Positions 1-5,296 of a stretch of 5,581 bases of DNA are shown here, piece by piece; the first letter of the stretch is position 1, and each line of letters starts with the position of its first letter. A program made the position numbers and the translations under genes. Source of the stretch: Ruminococcaceae bacterium UBA3220 (lineage in GTDB: Bacteria; Bacillota; Clostridia; Oscillospirales; Acutalibacteraceae). The notes under the pieces were generated by a model. It was not told where the DNA came from and made no database searches. It worked only from the letters and a program-made list of their open reading frames with translations. The stretch lies in contig DEWC01000104.1 in assembly GCA_002363095.1 (NCBI GenBank), forward strand, positions 1 to 5,581, in the 5' to 3' direction.

Positions 1-114
1 GTGTCGTACGATATCTAATATTTATCACAATTATATAAAACAAAATTTTACATTGTAAGTCACGAAATACGGGCACAACTTATTTTTATATTAAAATCTT
101 TGCGGTGTTTATGC
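1..114. other. AT-rich non-coding stretch, no gene seen
   Basis: This stretch is AT-rich and has no open reading frame or RNA gene that I can support. On the minus strand a TATAAT hexamer at 30-35 lies 17 bp from a weak TTACAA (53-58). That could be a promoter for a leftward gene beyond the window edge, but the -35 matches only 3 of 6 bases, so I do not call it separately. The next minus-strand element upstream is a terminator (115-138), which is consistent with a transcription boundary here. Confidence 0.4.
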
Positions 115-138
115 AAAAAGAAAACGCCCGAGAGGGCG
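115..138 (-). terminator. Intrinsic terminator, minus strand
   Basis: Read on the minus strand, CGCCC (138-134) and GGGCG (129-125) form a perfect 5-bp GC stem around a four-base UCUC loop. It is followed directly by UUUUCUUUUU (124-115). The plus strand has no T-run after the stem, so the terminator works leftward. It lies beyond the hairpin array and would catch transcripts that read through the tRNA-Gln terminator and the array. It could also be the 3' end of an array transcript; the sequence does not decide. Confidence 0.7.
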
Positions 139-143
139 AGAAT

Positions 144-322
144 AATGATGTCGGCGCAAAGTGCCTAATGTTGTATCGGCTTTGCCGAAATGATGTTGTT
201 CGCTAACGCTCACAATGATGTGATGTTTGCCGCCTTTTAAATGTGCCGAAGGCACACATCATTAGCGTAAGCGACATCATTACCGAAGGTAACATCATTT
301 GCCCGAAAGGGCAAACATCATT
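144..322. repeat. Mirrored hairpin array with AATGATGT / ACATCATT linkers
   Basis: The left half has AATGATGT at 144-151, 189-196 and 214-221, with a one-base variant AATGTTGT at 167-174. The right half has the exact inverse ACATCATT at 256-263, 274-281, 292-299 and 315-322. Between linkers lie small palindromes of unrelated sequence: 153-165 (GGCGC/GTGCC, one G-U), 176-188 (TCGGC/GCCGA), a weak one at 198-213, 242-256 (TGTGCC/GGCACA), a weak one at 264-273, 280-292 (TTACC/GGTAA) and 298-315 (seven pairs, GAAA loop). Each left linker can pair with its mirror partner, giving a ladder of four 8-bp helices with side hairpins around a centre at about 222-241. There is no conserved ORF. It resembles clustered palindromic elements such as REP/BIME arrays in general architecture, but I cannot assign it to a named family. 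Confidence 0.85.
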
Positions 323-323
323 C

Positions 324-364
324 AAAAATGCCCCTTTCGTCCGATAGACAAAAGAGGCGTTTTT
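324..364 (-). terminator. Intrinsic terminator of tRNA-Gln
   Basis: On the minus strand, the arms 364-347 and 341-324 pair over about 18 positions with two mismatches and one G-U around a five-base loop. The 3' arm ends in UUUUU (328-324). The hairpin begins two bases after the CCA end of tRNA-Gln, so it is the natural terminator of that gene. The A-run at the 5' base pairs with the U-tract, which is common in low-GC Gram-positive terminators. Confidence 0.85.
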
Positions 365-366
365 GA

Positions 367-440
367 TGGCTGGGGAATAGGGATTCGAACCCCAACAAAC
401 AGAGTCAGAGTCTGTCGTGCTACCGTTACACAATTCCCCA
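367..440 (-). tRNA. tRNA-Gln (anticodon CUG)
   Basis: This is a 74-nt cloverleaf on the minus strand. The acceptor stem TGGGGAA/TTCCCCA is fully paired, with the weak U1-A72 pair usual for tRNA-Gln. The D arm is GTGT...GCAC. The anticodon stem ACAGA/TCTGT holds loop CTCTGAC, with anticodon CTG reading CAG. The T arm contains GGTTCGAATCC. Discriminator G73 and the CCA end are encoded (370-367). It is a single-gene unit: its own consensus promoter lies 18 bp upstream and its terminator starts right after CCA. A second tRNA-Gln (UUG) for CAA codons would be expected elsewhere in the genome. Confidence 0.97.
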
Positions 441-457
441 ATATGTCAGCGAGTAAT

Positions 458-486
458 ATTATATATCAAAAGGCAAAATATGTCAA
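458..486 (-). promoter_or_regulatory. SigA-type promoter of tRNA-Gln
   Basis: On the minus strand, TTGACA (486-481) and TATAAT (463-458) are both perfect consensus hexamers separated by exactly 17 bp. The expected start is near 451, about 10 nt before the 5' end of the mature tRNA, leaving a very short leader for RNase P to remove. Confidence 0.93.
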
Positions 487-572
487 GTTTTATTTCATTT
501 ATTCGCCGTGTTTTCAGAAAAAATTATTAACAATATTGTAACAATTCATATGTAAAAATCGCTCTGTTCCAT

Positions 573-619
573 ATATAAAATACCCTCGGCAAGGACTATA
601 TTTCGTCCTTATCGAGGGT
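573..619 (-). terminator. Intrinsic terminator of the antiporter gene
   Basis: On the minus strand, ACCCTCG (619-613) pairs with CGAGGGT (588-582), and inside it AAGGAC (610-605) pairs with GTCCTT (596-591). A 2x2 internal bulge separates the two stems and the loop is eight bases. The stem is followed by AUUUUAUAUAU, a broken but U-rich tract. It lies 22 bp after the stop codon of the antiporter gene. The plus strand has no matching T-tract, so it is probably one-directional. The 90 bp between it and the tRNA-Gln promoter show nothing else I can support. Confidence 0.82.
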
Positions 620-641
620 GGAATTCAACCGCGCAATTTTA

Positions 642-1613
642 TCACAAGCTTACAAAGCAGGTTAAAATCACATAGGCTACATATACAGTGAGAAGACATA
701 TTCCCTGCGCCCTTGAAAACTTTTTTCTTATAAGCGCGGGAACAAGAGCAATCAACCCGACAAAAAGGCATGCCGGAAGGTCTATATACATCGACATACG
801 GGAAATCGGTAACGATTTTCCCGCAACCAGCGCGGATATCGGCATGATAAGGGTAAGGTCCATTATGTTAGCGCCGATAATATTACCCACCGACAATTCA
901 GACTGTTTCTTTGAAATTGCGGTTACGGTTGTTATCAGTTCCGGAAGTGATGTTCCGATGGCTACCATCGTTACGCCGATAATTCTTTCGGGAACGCTTA
1001 AAAGTCTTGCTATTTCGCTGCCCTCATCTACAAGAAGGCGTGCGCCGATAACGATGCCGGCGGCGCCGAAAACAAATTTGGCGATATTTAATAAAACGGT
1101 TTTTCTCGCAGTAAGATTTTCCTCTGCTTTTTCGGCTTTGCCTGAAACGACCGCCTTTTTCGCGCTGAGATAATTTTCAACAAAGAAAACGCCGAAAATC
1201 AAAAGCAAAAGACAGGAAAAGTATATGCTGACCTCACCCAAAAATCCGCAACCCACTATTATCGCCGCCGCAGAAAGCATAAGAATCGATTTAAGCATAT
1301 AGTCTTTTCGTTTTATAATACTCGGTATACAAATAAGAGAAATAGCCATAATAAGTCCGATGTTGGCGGTAACGCTTCCTACGGCGTTACCGATTGACAT
1401 ATCAACCTTGCCCTGTGCCGCCGCCATTACCGAAACAAGCATTTCGGGCAGGGTTGTAGCAAGACTGACAACGGTGGCGCCGATAATAAGTTTCGGAATT
1501 CCGCTTACCTCGGCAATCCATGACGCCGCGTCAACGAAATAGTCCCCGCCTTTTACTACAAGGAATATTCCCAAAATAAAAAGAACAACCGTTATAATCA
1601 CCGATAAAGACAT
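642..1613 (-). CDS. CaCA-family cation (Ca2+/Na+-type) antiporter, probably Mn2+-linked
   Basis: This is a 323-residue polytopic membrane protein of the calcium/cation antiporter (CaCA) superfamily, YrbG-like in length and layout. Such proteins exchange a divalent cation for Na+ or H+ across the cytoplasmic membrane. The two inverted alpha repeats are visible. Alpha-1 (about 45-90) has GATVVSLATTLPE with Glu57 and GNAVGS at 75-80. Alpha-2 (about 213-256) has GTSLPE with Glu225 and GNIIGANIMD at 243-252. About ten hydrophobic segments are split 5+5 by a charged loop at about 151-173, as the family expects. The ATG at 1613 has AAGGTGA upstream with good spacing. The alpha-1 motif lacks the usual Asn after GS (Val81 instead). 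The gene has its own promoter, Mn2+ riboswitch and terminator, so it is a one-gene unit. The family call is firm; the transported ion is inferred from the riboswitch. Confidence 0.92.
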   Translation of the reverse strand: MSLSVIITVVLFILGIFLVVKGGDYFVDAASWIAEVSGIPKLIIGATVVSLATTLPEMLVSVMAAAQGKVDMSIGNAVGSVTANIGLIMAISLICIPSIIKRKDYMLKSILMLSAAAIIVGCGFLGEVSIYFSCLLLLIFGVFFVENYLSAKKAVVSGKAEKAEENLTARKTVLLNIAKFVFGAAGIVIGARLLVDEGSEIARLLSVPERIIGVTMVAIGTSLPELITTVTAISKKQSELSVGNIIGANIMDLTLIMPISALVAGKSLPISRMSMYIDLPACLFVGLIALVPALIRKKFSRAQGICLLTVYVAYVILTCFVSL

Positions 1614-1635
1614 ATTTTTTCACCTTATCCTAACA

Positions 1636-1667
1636 TAATAAAACGGGCATAACCGAAGTCATACCCG
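1636..1667 (-). terminator. Riboswitch expression-platform terminator
   Basis: On the minus-strand RNA, CGGGUAUGAC (1667-1658) and GUUAUGCCCG (1653-1644) form a 10-bp stem (two G-U pairs) closed by a UUCG loop, followed by UUUUAUUA. It lies between the aptamer and the antiporter ribosome binding site, so it ends the leader RNA before the gene. A 9-nt segment just after the aptamer, AAGUCAUAC (1698-1690), can pair with GUAUGACUU (1664-1656) in the 5' arm and break this stem. That makes it an attenuator rather than a plain terminator. Confidence 0.85.
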
Positions 1668-1707
1668 AATAAAGCGCAGTTGCCCCACAGTATGACTTTA
1701 AGTTATA

Positions 1708-1797
1708 CAATGAGTCTCGCAAATTAAAACAAGCCAGGTCAAAATCGACCGAGGTTGTTGACTTGCCACACAAAATGTGCCTGCTACTCCCTCAAAT
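1708..1797 (-). ncRNA. yybP-ykoY manganese riboswitch aptamer
   Basis: The minus-strand leader contains UGAG-GGAGUAGC (1794-1783) and GCGAGA-CUCA (1720-1711). These are the two conserved strands of the Mn2+-sensing yybP-ykoY fold, closed by a short P1 UGAG/CUCA. Between them lie a hairpin with CACA/UGUG and a longer stem. In the longer stem CAAGUC pairs with GGCUUG, then after an internal loop GGUC pairs with GACC. From memory, this order and geometry parallel the Bacillus subtilis yybP aptamer (GGGGAGUAGC ... GCAAGACC, with a long stem ending in GGCUUU). The family binds Mn2+ between two loops and controls Mn exporters and other cation transporters. Here it lies between a promoter and a CaCA antiporter, with a terminator platform downstream. 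It was recognised by eye; no covariance model was run. Confidence 0.9.
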
Positions 1798-1810
1798 TTC
1801 ATTTTAAATT

Positions 1811-1839
1811 ATATTATCATACAACCGATTTAATGTCAA
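1811..1839 (-). promoter_or_regulatory. Probable promoter of the riboswitch-antiporter unit
   Basis: A perfect TTGACA (1839-1834 on the minus strand) overlaps the TGA stop of the Nudix gene. The -10 is less certain. At 17 bp spacing the hexamer is TAATAT (1816-1811). GATAAT at 15 bp (1818-1813) and TATAAT at 20 bp (1813-1808) are alternatives within the same AT-rich run. Any of these starts the RNA near 1800-1806, just before the aptamer, which supports a promoter here. Confidence 0.65.
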
Positions 1840-2378
1840 ACGCTTTTTTTAAATTGATTGTACTTAAGTATTGCAACCTGCGTTTTTGCATCGGGTATTT
1901 CACCGCGCATCACCATGTCGACTGCCTTTTCGAGCGGAATTCTTTCGACATTCAAGAATTCGTCATGGTCAAGATGCTGACTGCCGAAGGTAAGCCCCTT
2001 TGCAGCGAAAATCCAGATTATCTCACCGCAATAGCCCGGCGAAGGATAAAGTTTTCCGAGCGAAAAGAAGTCTTTTGCGACAGCGCCCGTTTCCTCTTTT
2101 AACTCCCTCTTTCCGCAGACTATCGGTTTTTCCTCCACGCTGTCGCGTTTACCGGCAGGGATTTCAAGAACCACTTTCTTATAAGGATATCTGAACTGCT
2201 TAACCATAAGGATATTTCCGTCGTCGTCTTCGGCAATGACAGCCACTCCGCCTTTATGCCTTACCACTTCCCTTTTTGCCTTTTCTCCGTTCGGCAAAAG
2301 GGCGGTATCAACCACTAAGTCAATAACTTTTCCCTTATATATTGTGTTGCTTTCAAGTGTTTTTTCATCTAAAATCAT
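1836..2378 (-). CDS. nudF: Nudix hydrolase, ADP-ribose pyrophosphatase type
   Basis: This 180-residue cytoplasmic enzyme is predicted to split ADP-ribose, and related nucleoside diphosphate sugars, into AMP and ribose-5-phosphate. The Nudix box spans about 76-98: Gly76, then RELKEETG at 91-98 with the metal-binding Glu residues 92, 95 and 96. SPGYCGE at 114-120 follows; a Pro about 17 residues after the box (Pro115) is the known mark of the ADP-ribose subgroup. DHDEFLNVERIPL and GEIPDAKT near the C-terminus also fit that subgroup, as does the length. The box has one extra residue between Gly76 and the Arg compared with GX5EX7RE. Start choice: ATG at 2378 with GGGAAGG (2392-2386) seven bases upstream. 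It is divergent from the M14 peptidase. No terminator follows the stop, so transcripts may run on into the riboswitch region. The subfamily is likely; substrate range is inferred. Confidence 0.92.
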   Translation of the reverse strand: MILDEKTLESNTIYKGKVIDLVVDTALLPNGEKAKREVVRHKGGVAVIAEDDDGNILMVKQFRYPYKKVVLEIPAGKRDSVEEKPIVCGKRELKEETGAVAKDFFSLGKLYPSPGYCGEIIWIFAAKGLTFGSQHLDHDEFLNVERIPLEKAVDMVMRGEIPDAKTQVAILKYNQFKKSV

Positions 2379-2438
2379 TAAAACGCCTTCCCTGTAATAT
2401 AATGTATAAATATAAAAATATTAAAACGGGTGATAACA
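2379..2438. promoter_or_regulatory. Divergent intergenic region, Nudix / M14 peptidase
   Basis: Sixty AT-rich base pairs must hold the start signals for both divergent genes. The minus-strand RBS GGGAAGG lies at 2392-2386 and the plus-strand RBS GGTGA at 2429-2433. A perfect TATAAT on the plus strand (2398-2403) is a candidate -10 for the peptidase, but no good -35 is found 16-18 bp upstream. For the Nudix gene no clear -35/-10 pair stands out. The two promoters must overlap, so the genes may influence each other. Confidence 0.45.
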
Positions 2439-3341
2439 ATGACGAGGATATTTTTACCGATAAACTTAGAGCAAATTGCTCTCAACGAAAAAATCAATCT
2501 ATTATGTAAAAAATACACTTTTTTAAAGAAAAAGTCAATAGGAAAAAGCGTACTCGGTAAGGATATTTTCGCATTGCACCTCGGCAATCCCCGCGGATGC
2601 TCTTTATATGCCGCCGCCTTTCACGGAAGCGAACATATAACAACAAACATAATTATGATGTGGCTTGAAGATATCTGCATCGCTTTGAGCCAAAACTCAT
2701 CCGTCGGCAAAATCGACATTGCAAGAGCATTGTTCTCAAAAGGCATAGTAATCGTCCCGCGCGTCAATCCCGACGGCTCCGATATTTCAATAAAAGGGGC
2801 AACGGCCTGCGACAAAAAGGCTCGCGATATTGCGCGGATGACAAACGGACATTTCGAAACGTATAACGCCAACTTCCGCGGTGTCGATATTAATCATAAT
2901 TTTGACGCAGGTTGGAAAGAATTACATAATAAAGAGAAAAAGGCGGGAATTCTCGGTCCGGCGCCCGGCAGGTTCGGCGGTTATTCGCCTGAAAGCGAAC
3001 CCGAAACAAAAGCGATATGCGACCTATGCCGAAACAGCGATATAAGACAGGCGTTTGCCCTGCATTCACAGGGTCGTGTTATCTACTGGTCATTTGGAAA
3101 GCATCTGCCCGAAAGGTCGCGAAAAATCGCAGAATTGTTATCAAGTGAATCGGGATACGCTCTCGACTACCCGATATCATTGGCTGACGGAGGCGGATTT
3201 AAGGATTGGTTTATTGAAAAATTTGACCGCCCGGGATTTACGATAGAAATCGGAAAGGGTAAAAATCCGCTCCCGATTGAGACGGCGCAAGAATTGTACG
3301 ATGAGGTAAAAAGTATGCTGACTCTTTCGGTAATTCTTTAA
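2439..3341 (+). CDS. M14 zinc metallopeptidase, gamma-D-Glu-diaminopimelate peptidase/MpaA type
   Basis: A 300-residue zinc carboxypeptidase-fold enzyme of family M14. Its relatives cut the gamma-D-glutamyl-diaminopimelate bond in peptidoglycan stem peptides. Zinc ligands are His62 and Glu65 (HGSE) and His209 (HSQG); the catalytic Glu is Glu270 (FTIEIG). VNPDG at 109-113, GVDINHNFDAGW at 148-159 and PESEPETKA at 184-192 fit the bacterial muropeptide branch. No signal peptide or LysM domain is seen, so a cytoplasmic recycling role like E. coli MpaA is more likely than secretion; a forespore role is possible. The two arginines that bind the substrate carboxylate in classical carboxypeptidases (127 and 145) align with Asn143 and His153. 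I start at ATG 2439, not the in-frame GTG at 2430, because GGTGA (2429-2433) gives proper spacing only to the ATG. No strong terminator follows, so some readthrough into glmS is possible. Confidence 0.88.
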   Translation: MTRIFLPINLEQIALNEKINLLCKKYTFLKKKSIGKSVLGKDIFALHLGNPRGCSLYAAAFHGSEHITTNIIMMWLEDICIALSQNSSVGKIDIARALFSKGIVIVPRVNPDGSDISIKGATACDKKARDIARMTNGHFETYNANFRGVDINHNFDAGWKELHNKEKKAGILGPAPGRFGGYSPESEPETKAICDLCRNSDIRQAFALHSQGRVIYWSFGKHLPERSRKIAELLSSESGYALDYPISLADGGGFKDWFIEKFDRPGFTIEIGKGKNPLPIETAQELYDEVKSMLTLSVIL

Positions 3342-3386
3342 AGCAACTTTAGGTTATTGTAAAAAAAGCAACTTCGGGTTTATTGA
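3340..3386 (+). repeat. Imperfect tandem repeat upstream of the glmS promoter
   Basis: AAAGCAACTT begins at 3340 and again at 3365, a period of 25 bp. Similarity continues as TAGGTTATTG in the first copy and CGGGTTTATTG in the second, roughly 18 of 21 matching with a one-base gap. The first copy overlaps the TAA stop of the M14 gene and the second ends inside the glmS -35 hexamer. Two copies so placed could be a regulator binding site or a local duplication; no protein can be named. Confidence 0.6.
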
Positions 3387-3411
3387 CATATTCCCATATT
3401 TCCCCTACAAT
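3383..3411 (+). promoter_or_regulatory. SigA-type promoter of glmS
   Basis: TTGACA (3383-3388) and TACAAT (3406-3411) are spaced by 17 bp, 11 of 12 consensus bases. Transcription should start near 3418, giving a leader of about 48 nt to the ATG at 3466. That leader is too short for a glmS ribozyme, and none of its conserved core is present. Confidence 0.9.
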
Positions 3412-3465
3412 TTAGAAAGTGTAAACTGTCAGGCGACATAAATACTTTTATAAAGGATGAACAAT

Positions 3466-5292
3466 ATGTGTGGAATAGTAGGCTTTACCGGAAAATCTGC
3501 CGCAGCGCCTTTTCTTTTGGAGGGACTGCATAAGCTTGAATATCGCGGTTATGATTCAGCAGGTATTTCGGTGATTGAGAATTCGGTTATTAACACCGAA
3601 AAGACGGTGGGACGGATAAAAGCACTTTCAGAACAAACAAACGCCGGCGCTTTGACGCCCGGATTTGTCGGTGTTGGACATACAAGATGGGCGACCCACG
3701 GCGCACCGTCTATTGAAAACGCGCATCCTCATTTAAGCGGTAAGCGTAAATTTGCTGTTGTTCATAACGGGATAATAGAAAACTATGCCATTCTTCGCGA
3801 ACAACTTATCGGTGAAGGGGTTAAGTTTGTAAGCGAGACCGATACTGAGGTTGTACCTCACCTACTGGAAAAATACTATGACGGCGATCTTATAAAGGCG
3901 GTCAGCAAGGTTGTCAATTTGCTTGAAGGCTCCTTTGCTCTCGGCATAATTTGCACAGATTTTCCCGACACTCTTGTTGCCGCAAGGCGTTTTAGTCCTC
4001 TTATAATCGGAATTTCGGAAAATGCAAACATCATCGCCTCCGATGTTACGGCAATAGCCTCGGTTACAAAAGATATTATTTATCTTGACGATAATGAGAT
4101 TGCTGTATTAACGCCCGAAAAGGCGGAAGTCTTTGACCTTTCCGGCAATAAAATTTCAAAGGATTTGTCCAAGATCACATGGGATGTTTCAGCGGCTGAA
4201 AAAGGCGGTTTCGAATACTTTATGATGAAGGAAATTCACGAACAGCCCCATGCTGTAAAGCAAACCCTTTCGGGAAGAATTAAAAACGGTGAGGTTGTAT
4301 TTGAAGACTTCAGCCTTACAACCGAAAAATTAAAGTCAATAAACCGTATCGTTATTATCGCCTGCGGTTCCGCCTATCACGCGGGAATTGTAGGAAAATA
4401 TGTAATAGAAGAAATGGTTCGCATTCCCTGCGAGGTCGACCTTGCAAGCGAATCAAGATACAGAAAGCCCATTATAAATGACAAAACTCTCACTATTGTG
4501 ATAAGTCAATCGGGCGAAACGGCAGATACCCTTGCGGCACTCAGAGAGGCAAAGCGTTTAGGTTCTCACACCGTTTCGGTTGTAAATGTTGTCGGAAGTT
4601 CCATAGCCAAGGCATCTGATGATTGTATCTATACATGGGCAGGTCCCGAGATAGCGGTTGCAACAACAAAGGGATATTCAACGCAGATTGCGGTAATGTA
4701 TCTTTTTGCGGCTTGGTTGGCTAAACACTTAGGCACAAAGGACGATAAATATATTGCGGATTTCTTGTCCGAAGTCAAGGCGCTTCCTCAAAAAATAGAA
4801 GAAATATTATCACTCGAGGGACTGCTGAAAGAAATGGCAAAGCGCTCGGTTAATGATGAATCACTATTCTTTATAGGCAGAAATATCGACTATGCCGTTT
4901 CGCTTGAAGCCTCACTTAAACTCAAAGAGATATCGTATATTCATTCCGAAGCGTATGCGGCAGGCGAGCTGAAACACGGTACCATTTCTCTTATCGAGGA
5001 AAACCGTACCGTTTTTGCCCTCACCTGCTACAAGGCACTTGCGGACAAAATGCTGAGCAATATCAAAGAAGTATCGGCAAGAGGAGCGTATGTAATCACA
5101 TGCGCTAATGAGGGAGACACCGATTTTGAAAAAGAATCCAATCAAATGATTTATGTGCCCCGTGTTCACGAATTGCTGGTTGCCTCAACAGAGGTTATCC
5201 CCTTCCAGATTTACGCGTACTATGTCGCCTACCATAAAGGCTGTGATATCGATAAGCCGAGAAATCTCGCAAAATCGGTTACTGTTGAATAA
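3466..5292 (+). CDS. glmS: Glutamine--fructose-6-phosphate aminotransferase (isomerising)
   Basis: GlmS makes glucosamine-6-phosphate from fructose-6-phosphate and glutamine, the first committed step to UDP-GlcNAc for peptidoglycan; it is cytoplasmic. The 608 residues match the family length. Glutaminase domain (about 2-240): nucleophile Cys2 exposed after Met removal, HTRWATHG at 72-79, HNG at 100-102, Asp126. First SIS domain (about 290-425): ACGSAYHA at 299-306 and SQSGETADT at 347-355. Second SIS domain (about 455-595): KLKEIS with Lys485 and Glu488, ELKHG with His504. The C-terminal PRNLAKSVTVE carries Lys603. I start at ATG 3466 rather than the in-frame ATG at 3457: the enzyme needs Met-Cys at the N-terminus, and AAGGA (3453-3457) is spaced eight bases from 3466 but overlaps the earlier ATG. 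It has its own promoter and terminator and no glmS ribozyme in front. All catalytic residues are intact. Confidence 0.98.
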   Translation: MCGIVGFTGKSAAAPFLLEGLHKLEYRGYDSAGISVIENSVINTEKTVGRIKALSEQTNAGALTPGFVGVGHTRWATHGAPSIENAHPHLSGKRKFAVVHNGIIENYAILREQLIGEGVKFVSETDTEVVPHLLEKYYDGDLIKAVSKVVNLLEGSFALGIICTDFPDTLVAARRFSPLIIGISENANIIASDVTAIASVTKDIIYLDDNEIAVLTPEKAEVFDLSGNKISKDLSKITWDVSAAEKGGFEYFMMKEIHEQPHAVKQTLSGRIKNGEVVFEDFSLTTEKLKSINRIVIIACGSAYHAGIVGKYVIEEMVRIPCEVDLASESRYRKPIINDKTLTIVISQSGETADTLAALREAKRLGSHTVSVVNVVGSSIAKASDDCIYTWAGPEIAVATTKGYSTQIAVMYLFAAWLAKHLGTKDDKYIADFLSEVKALPQKIEEILSLEGLLKEMAKRSVNDESLFFIGRNIDYAVSLEASLKLKEISYIHSEAYAAGELKHGTISLIEENRTVFALTCYKALADKMLSNIKEVSARGAYVITCANEGDTDFEKESNQMIYVPRVHELLVASTEVIPFQIYAYYVAYHKGCDIDKPRNLAKSVTVE

Positions 5293-5296
5293 AAAT

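Noticed and set aside
144..322. CRISPR-like array
   Set aside because: The repeated unit is only 8 bp, spacers are themselves palindromic and 10-17 bp long, the orientation flips in the middle, and no cas genes are present.
340..440. tRNA-Gln 3' end as an integration (att) site
   Set aside because: No second copy of the tRNA 3' segment and no integrase gene are found in the window. The hairpin array has no matching att repeat.
530..539. Perfect palindrome ACAATATTGT as an operator
   Set aside because: It is short and AT-rich, in an AT-rich gap, and not next to any promoter I can identify, so chance is a sufficient explanation.
203..541. Small open reading frames on both strands (about 76 and 80 codons)
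   Set aside because: They run through the hairpin array, the terminator and the tRNA-Gln gene, have no convincing RBS and no recognisable protein features.
688..1542. Plus-strand reading frames opposite the antiporter gene
   Set aside because: They are the antisense of a clear membrane protein with family motifs, and they lack ribosome binding sites.
1755..2194. Plus-strand reading frames opposite the Nudix gene and riboswitch
   Set aside because: The minus strand carries an intact Nudix box and the riboswitch. The plus-strand frames are low-complexity shadows.
3342..3465. glmS ribozyme before glmS
   Set aside because: The promoter leaves a leader of only about 48 nt, and the conserved core with its cleavage site is not seen between promoter and gene.
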